Positions 9,315 to 18,762 of a stretch of 64,000 bases of DNA are shown here, one piece after another (position 1 is the first letter of the stretch; each line of letters begins with the position of its first letter). This DNA is from CAWFKW01 sp963816535 (lineage in GTDB: Bacteria; Bacteroidota; Ignavibacteria; Tepidaquicellales; OLB5). The stretch lies in contig CAWFKW010000003.1 of NCBI GenBank assembly GCA_963816535.1, positions 1,488,001 to 1,552,000 of the forward strand, in the 5' to 3' direction. The position numbers and the translations under genes were made by a program. The notes under the pieces are model-generated. The model saw only the letters and a program-made list of their open reading frames with translations. It did no database searches and was not told where the DNA came from.

Positions 9315-9395
9315 TTAATTTTGCTTATCGCTAACTGCTTTGTTTACTATTTGATGTACTTTTAATTTGCCTTCTGTTTTTGACGTTTCACGTTA

Positions 9396-10211
9396 TTATT
9401 TCTTTTCTTTTTTCATGTTATTATCCTTAGGAGCCGTTTTTAACGAATCCTTTGGAGAACTCTTTTTTGAATTCTTATTATCTGCGCCTGTTTTCGTTGA
9501 ATCCTTTGGGGCGCCGGTTGATCTCGGGGGCGGCGATTTTAACGAATCCGTCTTTAGCGAATCTGTCTTTATCGCTCCCGTTTTTGTAGTGTCGCCCGGT
9601 ATCAGGCTCTTAACGCTGTCAACCTTATTATACCACTCATAGAACTTATCGGTCGGCATAACAATCAAATGCCCCAGCATATACGAGTGGTTCATTCCGC
9701 AGTACTCAGCGCAGAATATATCAAAAACGCCTTCTTTAGTCGGGTTGAATACAAGATAATTCATCCTTCCAGGTACCGCGTCTTCTTTGATCCTGAACTG
9801 CGGCAAATAAAAACTGTGATTAACGTCCATGGAATAAATTTCCATCTTCACAGGTTTGCCGACCGGAACATACAGAAGCGTATCGCTTTTTTTGTGGTTT
9901 GCATATTCAAAGCTCCAGTACCACATCCTTCCCGTCACCTTAATTACCATCGCATCCGGGGGGACTGTCCGCATATTCTTAAAAGCATCCCATCCGTAGA
10001 AGAACATCATCAGAACAAGAATAAGCGGAATTACGGTCCACAATACTTCAAGCGTTGTATTGCCTGTTATATTCTCCGCTTTCGGATTCCTCTTTGCGCT
10101 GTACCTGATCATAAAATATATCATAGCGCCGGTAACCAGTAATAAGAAGAAAACCGAAACAGCCACAATGAATATGAAAACGTTATCTACTTCTTGTATT
10201 GTCGGATTCAT
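9396..10211 (-). CDS. ctaC: Cytochrome c oxidase subunit II
   Basis: Two N-terminal membrane helices (about residues 11-35 and 57-77) anchor a periplasmic cupredoxin domain with a full CuA site: His132, Cys167, Glu169, Cys171, His175 and Met178 (CAEYCGMNHSYM). It takes electrons from cytochrome c. There is no fused cytochrome c domain, so this is not a caa3-type subunit in the strict sense; separate cytochromes of the operon must supply the electrons. The last 65 residues are a low-complexity Lys/Ser/Thr/Pro tail with repeated DSLKT-like units, similar to the tail of the ActDE protein. Confidence 0.95.
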   Translation of the reverse strand: MNPTIQEVDNVFIFIVAVSVFFLLLVTGAMIYFMIRYSAKRNPKAENITGNTTLEVLWTVIPLILVLMMFFYGWDAFKNMRTVPPDAMVIKVTGRMWYWSFEYANHKKSDTLLYVPVGKPVKMEIYSMDVNHSFYLPQFRIKEDAVPGRMNYLVFNPTKEGVFDIFCAEYCGMNHSYMLGHLIVMPTDKFYEWYNKVDSVKSLIPGDTTKTGAIKTDSLKTDSLKSPPPRSTGAPKDSTKTGADNKNSKKSSPKDSLKTAPKDNNMKKEKK

Positions 10212-10239
10212 AATTTTCTGTATGAATAAAAATTCAGCA

Positions 10240-10584
10240 TCAGCGAAACGACAAATCGCTGAACGTTAAAACCATTATAATGACAAATATCAGCAGGCAG
10301 ATCCCGATGAATACTTTTAATATCATACTGTCGCTCTTCACATGCATAAAATATGTGATCACCAGGAACGATTTCGCCGCCGCTATTGCAAGCGCCGTTA
10401 TCAGCGTTACGCTCCCAAGATTCAGCCCCGCCACAGTAACCGTCGCCGCCGTAAACGCAACCAGCCCCAGCCATACCATAAAGTACGTGCCGTAACCCTG
10501 CGAATGGGCATGATTAGCCTCCGGCGCGGCGTGGTCAGCCGGAGCGTTCTGTTCCAAAGCGTGTTCTGCAGTCTGTTCTGTCAT
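10240..10584 (-). CDS. ctaF: Cytochrome c oxidase subunit IV (prokaryotic COX4 family)
   Basis: A 114-residue protein with a His- and Ala-rich head (QTAEHALEQNAPADHAAPEA) and three membrane helices. The second has the family pattern LITALAIAAAKSFLVITYFMHVK. Such subunits stabilise heme-copper oxidases. It lies between ctaE and ctaC in the same direction with gaps of 18 and 28 nt. Confidence 0.88.
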   Translation of the reverse strand: MTEQTAEHALEQNAPADHAAPEANHAHSQGYGTYFMVWLGLVAFTAATVTVAGLNLGSVTLITALAIAAAKSFLVITYFMHVKSDSMILKVFIGICLLIFVIIMVLTFSDLSFR

Positions 10585-10602
10585 TATAATGCTTTGTAGT
10601 GA

Positions 10603-11241
10603 TTAATGAATTAAATAAAACAACGGGAACAGGAATATCCATATCAAATCTACCAGGTGCCAGTACAAGCCCGCGTTTTCAAGCTTCTGGTAATTTGTGG
10701 CGGTTATTTTATCCCTGTATATGAAACTTAAAATAATACCAATAAATGTCATGCCTACTATAACGTGCAGGCCGTGAAGGCCGGTCATAGTGAAGTACAG
10801 CCCGAAATATATCACTTCGCCGCTCGACATATTATCAAGCGCGGGGCCCCTGGGATATATCCCGTTTCCTATTTCATGGCTCCACTCAAAATATTTGTTG
10901 ACAAGAAACGCAAAGCCGCACAAAATAGTGAACCACAATAACGAAGTGCAAAGCTTTTTCTGGCCCCTTTGCAGAGCCGCTATTGAAAGCGCAACGCTGA
11001 GGCTGCTTGTAAGGAGTATCAGCGTATTAATAGCGCCGATAAACGTATTCATTTCGGCGGCGGCGGCCACAAACCCCTCCGGGTACGAAAACCGGTAACC
11101 CGCGTAGAGAACGAACAATCCGCCGAATAACAGGATCTCGGTAAACAGGAACAGCCACATTCCAAGCTTCGAGCCTTCATCATCCCTGTGCATGTGGCCT
11201 ACTTCATGATGTTCAACAGCCAACTCGTTCTCCTGGTTCAA
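10603..11241 (-). CDS. ctaE: Cytochrome c oxidase subunit III
   Basis: A 212-residue membrane protein with the family patterns GMWLFLFTEILLFGGLF near the N-terminus and TGLHGLHVIVGM and YWHLVDLIWIFLFPLFYL near the C-terminus. It has five visible membrane helices, so it belongs to the short subunit III type. Its ATG overlaps the stop of ctaD by 4 nt, indicating translational coupling. Confidence 0.94.
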   Translation of the reverse strand: MNQENELAVEHHEVGHMHRDDEGSKLGMWLFLFTEILLFGGLFVLYAGYRFSYPEGFVAAAAEMNTFIGAINTLILLTSSLSVALSIAALQRGQKKLCTSLLWFTILCGFAFLVNKYFEWSHEIGNGIYPRGPALDNMSSGEVIYFGLYFTMTGLHGLHVIVGMTFIGIILSFIYRDKITATNYQKLENAGLYWHLVDLIWIFLFPLFYLIH

Positions 11242-12959
11242 TGTACAGTCTCCTCTGATGCCGGTTTTATTGCTTTATCTCCGTTTGTTTTATGCAATTC
11301 AACGCTTGGTTTCATGATATAAGTTGGCCTGTCATGAATGTACGGGCCGCCCGTCACAACCGGAATTTCATCGAAGTTCTCGACCGGCGGCGGCGAAGGA
11401 ACTCTCCACTCAAGCGTCGTGCCGCCCCAGGGATTTGCAGGCGCTTTCGGGCCCTTCAGCAATGCATACAGCAGGTTGCCCATCATAAAGACAATTCCCG
11501 AAACCATGATCCATGAACCTACGGTTGCAAAGACATGATATCCCTGGTATTGAGGAAGGTAATGATAATACCTTCTTGGCATACCCAAATAACCCAGTAT
11601 AAACATTGTGAAATACAGCATATTGAACCCGACAATAAATATTGTACATGCTATTATTGCCGCTTTCTCGCTGTACATCTTCCCGAACATTTTCGGGAAC
11701 CAGTAATGAAGCGTGCCGAAAAATATTGTTCCCATCCCGCCGAACATAACGTAATGGAAATGAGCCACAACAAAATATGTATCCGTTAAATGGACGTCCG
11801 TGGCAAGCGTTCCAAGCACAAGGCCGGTTAAGCCGCCAACGGAAAACAGAAAAATGAAGGCGAGCACAAAATAAAGCGGCGCGCTGAATTTGATAGACGC
11901 TTTGTAAAGCGTAGCCACCCAGTTAAAAACTTTTACACCGGTAGGTATCGCAACTAAAAATGTAAGCAATGAAAACACTACCCTTCCGGTATCGCTCATA
12001 CCGCTCACAAACATATGATGGCCCCATACAAGGTACCCGATAATCGCGATTGCAAGGCTCGAAATCGCAATTTGCTTATATCCAAAAATATCTTTCCTGG
12101 CAAATGTAGGCAGTATCTCAGATACAACTCCCATCGCGGGCAGGATCATAATATATACCGCCGGGTGCGAGTATATCCAGAACATATGCTGATACAGGAT
12201 CGGGTCGCCTCCTAAAGCAGGGTCGAATACTCCGATGCCGATCCATCTTTCAAGAATTATCAGCGCAAGCGTTATCCCGATTACCGGGGTCGCCAGAACC
12301 TGGATCCAGCTGGTAGCGTAAAGCGCCCAGACAAAGAGCGGCATGCGAAACCAACTCATTCCCGGCGCCCTTAACCTGTGAATGGTAACTATAAAGTTTA
12401 TTCCGGTTACAATAGATGAGAATCCGAGCACTAGAGCGGCTCCCGTGGTCATACCAACATTGTGCGCCGAGCGGATGCTGTACGGGACATAAAAGGTCCA
12501 GCCCGTATCCGCCGCCCCGCCAAATGTAAATAAAGAAACTATCGCGAGCAAGCCGCCGGCGATATACAGATACCATGAAAACAGGTTCAGCCTGGGGAAT
12601 GCAACGTCTTTTGCGCCGATCTGTATCGGCATAATAAAATTCCCGAAAATAGCGGGCAGCCCGGGGATAATGAAAAGAAATACCATGATGACCCCGTGGA
12701 CCGTGAAAACAGAGTTATATGTCTGCGCAGTCATTATTGTTCCTTCGGGATTCAGCATCTCGAGCCTCATCAGTATTCCCAAAGTCATCGCCACAAAGAA
12801 AAACGTGATCACCGCCATCAGGTACATCAGCGCGATTCTTTTGTGGTCTGTAGTTAAAAGCCAGCCCCAAATACCCTTGTGTTTTCCCTGGTATTCAAGA
12901 TAACTTACATCATTTGGATTGGCTGTTGGAGCGTATTGCCCCGTAGCTTCGTTAGCCAT
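11238..12959 (-). CDS. ctaD: Cytochrome c oxidase subunit I, A2 type (YSHP motif)
   Basis: The 573-residue catalytic subunit with twelve membrane helices. Metal ligands are visible: His89 and His402 for the low-spin heme, His400 for the high-spin heme, and His265, His314 and His315 for CuB. Tyr269 is the cross-linked tyrosine. At residues 263-266 the sequence is YSHP where A1 oxidases have a Glu-containing GHPE motif; this is the mark of the A2 subfamily known from Rhodothermus marinus and Thermus. The D-channel entrance Asp118 (AKDVAFPRLN) is kept. It pumps protons while reducing O2 to water. Confidence 0.97.
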   Translation of the reverse strand: MANEATGQYAPTANPNDVSYLEYQGKHKGIWGWLLTTDHKRIALMYLMAVITFFFVAMTLGILMRLEMLNPEGTIMTAQTYNSVFTVHGVIMVFLFIIPGLPAIFGNFIMPIQIGAKDVAFPRLNLFSWYLYIAGGLLAIVSLFTFGGAADTGWTFYVPYSIRSAHNVGMTTGAALVLGFSSIVTGINFIVTIHRLRAPGMSWFRMPLFVWALYATSWIQVLATPVIGITLALIILERWIGIGVFDPALGGDPILYQHMFWIYSHPAVYIMILPAMGVVSEILPTFARKDIFGYKQIAISSLAIAIIGYLVWGHHMFVSGMSDTGRVVFSLLTFLVAIPTGVKVFNWVATLYKASIKFSAPLYFVLAFIFLFSVGGLTGLVLGTLATDVHLTDTYFVVAHFHYVMFGGMGTIFFGTLHYWFPKMFGKMYSEKAAIIACTIFIVGFNMLYFTMFILGYLGMPRRYYHYLPQYQGYHVFATVGSWIMVSGIVFMMGNLLYALLKGPKAPANPWGGTTLEWRVPSPPPVENFDEIPVVTGGPYIHDRPTYIMKPSVELHKTNGDKAIKPASEETVH

Positions 12960-12971
12960 AATTTTGTTTAC

Positions 12972-13811
12972 CTATTTTCCAACACCGTGAGCGCTTCCGT
13001 TAACGCCCGCGGGCAAAATTTTCTTTTTCTTAACAATTCGGAGCGTAAGAACAAACGCCAAAACCATTGCAAGCATGATGCCGCCTATGATCCTGGTAAA
13101 ACTAAGCACATACTTTCCGCTTACGGGGTCGTAAGCAAAACAAACTTTCAGAAGCTTGTTTATCGCGGGGCTTGATTTCCCCTGGGCCGCTTCGTTCAGC
13201 GCTAGCTGAACGTCCATCGGCAGAAAATCGATTCCGTACAGATACCGCGCTACCTTTCCCTGCGGCGATAACGCTATGATCGTCGTGCCGTGCATATAAT
13301 CTTTGCCCTGTTTCTTGAAATGAAACCCTACGGCTTCGGTAACTTTAGCTATGTTAACGCTGTCGCCTGTAAGGAACTTCCATGATTCAGGCGGTATCTT
13401 CTTCTGCATGTTATCAAGATAGTTGCTCTTTTTGGGAGCCGCCATCGTGTAATTTTCTGTCGGGTCAAAGCTGATCGAAATAAGATTATAATCTTTTCCC
13501 GGCTCCAAACTCATCTTATCCACAACGTTCGAAACGCTGTTCATTAACGGACTGCAAATGCCCGGGCACCTGTAATAAACAAGCATTAATATCGTCGGCT
13601 TATTTATGAGGTCCCGCAAAGTTACAGGTTTCCCTGTTTCGTCAAAAAAAGCCGCGTCCATCGGAACCTGCGCGTCAAGTTTTTCATCTATTCCAACTTC
13701 CCCGTTCGAAATCTTATCGTTGGGTGCATCATCACAAAACCCGGAGCGGGTCATTACCATTGTAATCAGTATTGCCGCAATGTATAGCCCGTTTTTTAAT
13801 TGATGCTTCAT
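12972..13811 (-). CDS. SCO1/SenC copper chaperone
   Basis: A thioredoxin-fold protein of 279 residues that helps insert copper into the CuA centre of subunit II. The copper site is complete: Cys82 and Cys86 (CPGIC) and His174 (DYMHGTTII). It has an N-terminal signal segment and an unusual C-terminal membrane helix (about residues 240-262, IGGIMLAMVLAFVLTLRIV), so it is probably anchored at its C-terminus. It is placed directly before ctaD with a 12-nt gap. Confidence 0.93.
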   Translation of the reverse strand: MKHQLKNGLYIAAILITMVMTRSGFCDDAPNDKISNGEVGIDEKLDAQVPMDAAFFDETGKPVTLRDLINKPTILMLVYYRCPGICSPLMNSVSNVVDKMSLEPGKDYNLISISFDPTENYTMAAPKKSNYLDNMQKKIPPESWKFLTGDSVNIAKVTEAVGFHFKKQGKDYMHGTTIIALSPQGKVARYLYGIDFLPMDVQLALNEAAQGKSSPAINKLLKVCFAYDPVSGKYVLSFTRIIGGIMLAMVLAFVLTLRIVKKKKILPAGVNGSAHGVGK

Positions 13812-13821
13812 TTTTTTGTAA

Positions 13822-14739
13822 CTAACCTTTATAATTGATAAATAGGCTCTTCAAATACGCGTAAAGTATCTGAATTTCCTTTTGATTTAATATTGCGGCC
13901 CCGCCCCTGAACCCGTTGGATGCAGGGTTGGACCCAATAAGACTGTATATCTGATTTTCATCCGCGATCCACTTTGTATCTGAAGCCAGTATAGTCACCG
14001 CTTTGACCGGGTTGATGGTTACCTTCTTAAACAAAATGGCGGCTGTATCCGTTGTATTCTTTTCTATAGACGCTGCTATTGATTTTACTTTCATGGTCAG
14101 CGAGTCGTTCTCTTTTATCAGCTTTTCCATAGCCGTTTTTACGGGTATCTGGTTCGGCTGTTTCACTCCCGCCGAGAGACTATAGGTTTTATCAAGCTCT
14201 TTCAGTTCTTCATCTGTGCTCTTCGGATAAGTTTTAGTAAATGTTTCATGTATATATTGTATCAGCGCTATCCTGTCTTCGGGCGGGATGTTTGCAAAGC
14301 TCGCCATCGCGCTGTTTGGTATGCCTTCCTGCAGCGTCTTGTACATCTGCGTAAGCTTGGGGCCGTTTTTCCAGCCGTCCAGACTCGTAAAATTCCTTGG
14401 CTTCGGGTTCAGCGTAGCGCTCGCAATACCGTCGCCTTTGCCTTCCGTCCCGTGACATGACGCGCATGTTGTCTGGAAAATCGTCTTTCCTTTTTCAACA
14501 AGCTCGGGAGTCGGGACCGACAGCTTAAACACATCCACCGGCGGCGAAATGATTCCTTTTACTTCCGGCAGGTCGGTTGTCGGCGGCTGAACGGAATCTC
14601 TTGGTATCGTAACCACCGGACCCGTCATTTTAGTGTGGGCATAATCTACTATATCGTCAAGATAATTCATCCCCAGCCCGACTATCGCGATGAGGATAAA
14701 AACATAAACTACGCCGAAATATTTTAATAAATTGTTCAC
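13822..14739 (-). CDS. Membrane-anchored mono-heme cytochrome c
   Basis: A single N-terminal membrane helix (about residues 7-28) is followed by a class I cytochrome c domain with CASCHGTEGKGDG and a Met in PNSAMASFANIP, the likely sixth ligand. The remaining roughly 120 residues have no recognised domain. Standing between actF and sco, it is a good candidate for the electron carrier between ACIII and the oxidase. It is separate from the heme domain fused to ActD. Confidence 0.85.
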   Translation of the reverse strand: MNNLLKYFGVVYVFILIAIVGLGMNYLDDIVDYAHTKMTGPVVTIPRDSVQPPTTDLPEVKGIISPPVDVFKLSVPTPELVEKGKTIFQTTCASCHGTEGKGDGIASATLNPKPRNFTSLDGWKNGPKLTQMYKTLQEGIPNSAMASFANIPPEDRIALIQYIHETFTKTYPKSTDEELKELDKTYSLSAGVKQPNQIPVKTAMEKLIKENDSLTMKVKSIAASIEKNTTDTAAILFKKVTINPVKAVTILASDTKWIADENQIYSLIGSNPASNGFRGGAAILNQKEIQILYAYLKSLFINYKG

Positions 14740-14776
14740 TTTCTATGAGTATGCCAAATAATTTTAGTGCAATAAA

Positions 14777-15946
14777 CTATAAATGAAACTCAAGCCCGTC
14801 CTGCATCTTCGGATCGCCGATGGCAACAAGGTTCTTTTTATCCGCCCGTAGTTTGAATACTATCATTACAAGTCCGGTGATAACAAGCGGGAAGCTCAGT
14901 TCGCTCCATCCGAATCCTGCGTTGCCTTTAAAATATGTAGGCATAATAAGCCAGTACAGGTCAAGCGCGTGCGCAAACAGCATCCATATCGCCATAACTT
15001 TTAACAGCGTCATATTTGTTTTCGAACCGCGCGAAACCAGTATCAGGAACGGTATAACAAAATGAAGGAACAAAAGCGCCAGCGAAACGAACTTCCAGCT
15101 CCCGTCCCACCGCTGCAGCATCCAGAAAGTTTCTTCGGGAATATCAGCGTACCATATAAGCAGGTACTGCGAGAAACCGATATAAGCCCAGAAAATAATG
15201 AAGGCGAACATCAGCGTCCCCATGCTGTAAAAATGATCGTTGGTTACTCCTTTGATAAGATAATCGCCTTCTTTAAGCTTAACAAGAATATATGTATTCA
15301 CCGCAAGAGCCGCGCCCACTGTCCCTGAAAAGTAATATAAACCATATATGGTCGAATACCAGTGAGGTTCCAGGCTCATCATCCAGTCAATGGCAGCAAT
15401 GGAAATTGTAATAACAAATATCGGCATGAATGGCACCGATATCCTGATATTTCTCTTTGTCAGTTTCGGGTCGCCGGTCTGGTCCTGCAATTCCGAATTC
15501 CTTGTTATGAAATAATAGAATATAAACCAAATCAGGAGGCATGCCGCGGTTCTTATCGTAAAGAACTGGATGTTCAGGTAAGGCTCTTTGCCTCTTAAAA
15601 CTTCGTCAGCCTGAAGAACGGAGCTTTGGGTCCACGTATAAAGCTCTTTCATTCCGAAAAACAGCGGGATTGCCAGGATTATCAAAAACGGAGTAAGCGA
15701 AGCTGTTATTTCGATCACTCTTCTAAAAGGCGTGCTCCACGATGCGCCAACAACATACTCGAGCGCTGCAAACGCCAGCGAGCCAATGGCAATACTGACC
15801 AGAAACATGTATATCCATAGGTAATCAAACATAGCGCGGCGGAAATCGAGCGCAAAAGCCAATATTAATATAATGACGCCGAGCCCCAAAAGAAGCGCTC
15901 CCCTCTTGTATAAACTACCCGGTAATTCTTTCTTAATATAATCCAT
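14777..15946 (-). CDS. actF: Alternative complex III subunit ActF (NrfD-like membrane protein)
   Basis: A 389-residue protein with about ten membrane helices, very similar in type to ActC. It contains the segments SIAAIDWMMSLEPHWYSTIYGLYY and FSQYLLIWYADIPEETFW, which are typical of the quinol:cytochrome c oxidoreductase quinone-binding subunit 2. In ACIII, ActC and ActF form the membrane core involved in quinol oxidation and possibly proton movement. It follows the ActDE gene by 15 nt. Confidence 0.9.
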   Translation of the reverse strand: MDYIKKELPGSLYKRGALLLGLGVIILILAFALDFRRAMFDYLWIYMFLVSIAIGSLAFAALEYVVGASWSTPFRRVIEITASLTPFLIILAIPLFFGMKELYTWTQSSVLQADEVLRGKEPYLNIQFFTIRTAACLLIWFIFYYFITRNSELQDQTGDPKLTKRNIRISVPFMPIFVITISIAAIDWMMSLEPHWYSTIYGLYYFSGTVGAALAVNTYILVKLKEGDYLIKGVTNDHFYSMGTLMFAFIIFWAYIGFSQYLLIWYADIPEETFWMLQRWDGSWKFVSLALLFLHFVIPFLILVSRGSKTNMTLLKVMAIWMLFAHALDLYWLIMPTYFKGNAGFGWSELSFPLVITGLVMIVFKLRADKKNLVAIGDPKMQDGLEFHL

Positions 15947-15961
15947 TAGTCGGTAATAAAA

Positions 15962-17233
15962 CTATTTTGTAGGTTCTGTTTTCACAGAATCTTTTTTAAC
16001 CGTTGTTTTGTTTGTATCAGCCGCAGGGGCTCCTCCCAGATCCGAATCTTTTGCATCCTGCGATCTCTGAAGCGCTCTTATATAGTGTATAATCGCCCAG
16101 CGGTCGTCTCTCGGAACCTGCTTTTCGTAGCTGGGCATATTATTCTGCCCGTTTGTAATAACATGGTAGATCCTTCCGTCGGCCCAGTTCCTTACTTTAT
16201 CAGAGTGCAGGCTTGGCGGGGCAGGGAACTGTCCGCGCAGCCTCGTATCGCCTCTCGCATAATAACCGTGGCACGGCGAACAGAATATCTCAAACTCTTT
16301 CTTACCCCTGTCAACAACTTCCTGGGTAAAAGGGAGGGGGTTAACCAGCGGAGTCGTAAGCATCGAATCGGTATAACCCTTATACGGGTACGGGATAAAA
16401 CCCCTCGCGACCGTCCCTTCAACGGGCATTCGCATCGAGTAACCGTCTTTGAAAAATGTACTCGTCGTTTGCGGCAAAACTTTCGGCTGGTCGGTCATCC
16501 AGTTAAACGGCTGGGCCTTTTCAAGCAGTATGTTGAGAGTTGAATATGTTGCCGCCGCGGTGAGAGCTATTATAACAACCAGAAGCGACATAAACCGGAG
16601 ATCAAAAACCGGAGTCTTGGTTTTTCCTTCATCTAAGATTGGATAATAAACCGAACCTATGCTCTTACCGCCCAGCGTAGCAAACAGATCTTTGACCTGC
16701 TGTTCATTGAACTTTGTATCCTTTGCTTCTATATAAATTCCGTACTTATCGCTCACAACGTGGTTCATGAAATCGGTATCATGAAGCGGGTTCGCATTAA
16801 ACGGCAGCTTGTTAAATATGGCGATCATAAATCCCGTCACCGTTAACGCCGCTATCAGAACGGTAAGCTCGAACATAATGGGAATTGACGGAGGCAGGTT
16901 GAAATAGGGCTTTCCGCCTATTACGTTCTTATAATTAATTCCAACCATCCACCACATCATTAAAAATGCCAGCGAGGTTCCCGTAATGCCCGCAACGAAC
17001 GCAACCCAGCCGATCTTTGTGGGTTTCATTTTCATCGCGTCATCCATGCCATGCAGCGGGTAGGGGGTTAACACATCAAACTTTTTATAGCCCGCGCCCG
17101 ATACTTTTTCAGCGGCGGCTATAATTTCGTCCGGCGTATCAAACAGCGCGGTTACTCCGTAAAGCTCGCCCGAGCGCGGTTCGCTCCGGTTAAGCTTACT
17201 ATTTAACTCCTTTATTTTATCTATTAATCCCAT
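15962..17233 (-). CDS. Fused ACIII subunits ActD and ActE (DUF3341 plus cytochrome c)
   Basis: Residues 20-210 form a DUF3341 (ActD) domain: GELYGVTALFDTPDEIIAAA, the conserved TPYPLHGMDDAM, and two membrane helices. A third membrane helix near residues 215-238 leads into a cytochrome c domain with CSPCHGYYARGD and a C-terminal Met (NNMPSYEK), which corresponds to ActE. Rhodothermus marinus encodes these two subunits separately, so this 423-residue fusion ties the peripheral heme to the membrane part. The last 25 residues are a charged tail ending in a KDSVKT-like unit. The start at 17233 is well separated (153 nt) from actC. Confidence 0.88.
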   Translation of the reverse strand: MGLIDKIKELNSKLNRSEPRSGELYGVTALFDTPDEIIAAAEKVSGAGYKKFDVLTPYPLHGMDDAMKMKPTKIGWVAFVAGITGTSLAFLMMWWMVGINYKNVIGGKPYFNLPPSIPIMFELTVLIAALTVTGFMIAIFNKLPFNANPLHDTDFMNHVVSDKYGIYIEAKDTKFNEQQVKDLFATLGGKSIGSVYYPILDEGKTKTPVFDLRFMSLLVVIIALTAAATYSTLNILLEKAQPFNWMTDQPKVLPQTTSTFFKDGYSMRMPVEGTVARGFIPYPYKGYTDSMLTTPLVNPLPFTQEVVDRGKKEFEIFCSPCHGYYARGDTRLRGQFPAPPSLHSDKVRNWADGRIYHVITNGQNNMPSYEKQVPRDDRWAIIHYIRALQRSQDAKDSDLGGAPAADTNKTTVKKDSVKTEPTK

Positions 17234-17386
17234 TCGTATTTAATTTTAAGTCCTGAACGAAGCCGAAGGACTCATACTCGCTAACTATCTTAAACCCCCC
17301 TCTGAATCTCCCCGCGATAGGGGGAGACGGGTACGTTTACAATCTTCATTTACCTATTCCGCAATCAACATTCCGAAATCCGAAAT

Positions 17387-18760
17387 CTATACATGATGTT
17401 TTCTTGTCGGCTGCGCGCCCTGGGTCACGCCCTTTATTTCAGCAATGGATACCACCGGCAGCGTCTTTGCAAACAGGAACACCAGCGTAAAGAACAGTCC
17501 GAAACTTCCGAGCAGTATGCCGAAATCGAACATAGTCGGGTAAAACATTCCCCAGCTTGAAGGCAGAAAATCCCTGTGCAGCGAAGTCACAATAATAACA
17601 TATCTCTCAAACCACATGCCGACGTTAACCAGTATGACAATCACAAAAGTGATAAGCACGTTTCTGCGTATTTTCTTGAACCAGAATAACTGCGGGAACA
17701 GCACGTTGCAGCTTATCATTACCCAGTAAGCCCAGGCATACGGCCCGAACGCCCTGTTAATAAATACAAACTGCTCTATCGGGTTTCCGCTGTACCAGGC
17801 GATAAAGAACTCCATAGCGTATGCATATCCAACCATCGAACCCGTTGCAAGCAGGATCTTATTCATCTTCTCGAGCGTATTAACGGTAATAATATGCTCC
17901 ATATTAAAAACTTTGCGCACTATTATAAGCACGGTTGATACCATCCCGAATCCGGAAAATATCGCGCCCGCCACAAAGTACGGCGGGAATATCGTCGAAT
18001 GCCAGCCCGGTATAACCGCTACGGCGAAATCGAAACTAACTATAGTATGCACTGAAAGAACCAGGGGCGTCGAAAGGCCGGCCAGAATCAGGTAAACTCT
18101 CTCATAGTTCTGCCAGTGGCGGTTCGAACCTCTCCAGCCTAAACTTAGTATAGTATATGCAAATTTCTTGAAACCGTTTACGGTTCTGTTCCTCAAAGTT
18201 GCAAAATCCGGAACCAGACCTATATACCAGAATACCGCCGAAACGGTAAAGTATGTAGATACCGCAAAAACATCCCACAGCAGCGGCGAAGTAAAATTAA
18301 CCCAAAGGCTTCGCTGGTTTGGATACGGGATCAAATAACCCGCTAACCACGGGCGCCCTGTGTGAATCAGCGGAAATATGCCTGCGGTCATAACCGCGAA
18401 TATTGTCATGGCTTCGGCGAAGCGCGCAATACCCGTTCTCCACCTCTGCCGGAAAAGATACAATATCGCAGAAATAAGCGTTCCCGCGTGACCGATACCT
18501 ATCCAGAATACGAAGTTGATAATTCCGAAAGCCCAGCCGACGGGCTGGTTGTTGCCCCACATGCCAATTCCGTAATAAAACGTATATCCTAAACATACCG
18601 CCCCTATCAGCAAAGCGGTTGAGCTGAGCCCGATGCCGATAAACCATTTTATGTTCGGCTTGGTCTCCGATGGCTTTGCAATTACATTATCAAGGTCTGT
18701 GAAAGACTGGTTCCCCTCGACAAGCGGAAGCTCCTTAGTATATGTGGCGTCAAAACTCAA
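17387..18760 (-). CDS. actC: Alternative complex III subunit ActC (NrfD/PsrC family)
   Basis: A 457-residue membrane protein with about ten helices. WAFGIINFVFWIGIGHAGTLISAI, the FPLIHTGRPW loop and SVHTIVSFDFAVAVIPGWHSTIFPPYFVAGAIFSG (read in parts) are the usual NrfD/ActC signatures. It binds quinol next to the iron-sulfur subunit ActB, whose gene ends 2 nt upstream. The 153-nt gap downstream of it carries a short G/C-rich inverted sequence like intergenic repeats elsewhere, an insertion inside an otherwise compact operon. Confidence 0.93.
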   Translation of the reverse strand: MSFDATYTKELPLVEGNQSFTDLDNVIAKPSETKPNIKWFIGIGLSSTALLIGAVCLGYTFYYGIGMWGNNQPVGWAFGIINFVFWIGIGHAGTLISAILYLFRQRWRTGIARFAEAMTIFAVMTAGIFPLIHTGRPWLAGYLIPYPNQRSLWVNFTSPLLWDVFAVSTYFTVSAVFWYIGLVPDFATLRNRTVNGFKKFAYTILSLGWRGSNRHWQNYERVYLILAGLSTPLVLSVHTIVSFDFAVAVIPGWHSTIFPPYFVAGAIFSGFGMVSTVLIIVRKVFNMEHIITVNTLEKMNKILLATGSMVGYAYAMEFFIAWYSGNPIEQFVFINRAFGPYAWAYWVMISCNVLFPQLFWFKKIRRNVLITFVIVILVNVGMWFERYVIIVTSLHRDFLPSSWGMFYPTMFDFGILLGSFGLFFTLVFLFAKTLPVVSIAEIKGVTQGAQPTRKHHV

Positions 18761-18762
18761 TA

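Noticed and set aside
9396..10211. caa3-type subunit II with fused cytochrome c
   Set aside because: No CxxCH in the protein; the C-terminal part is a Lys/Ser/Thr tail.
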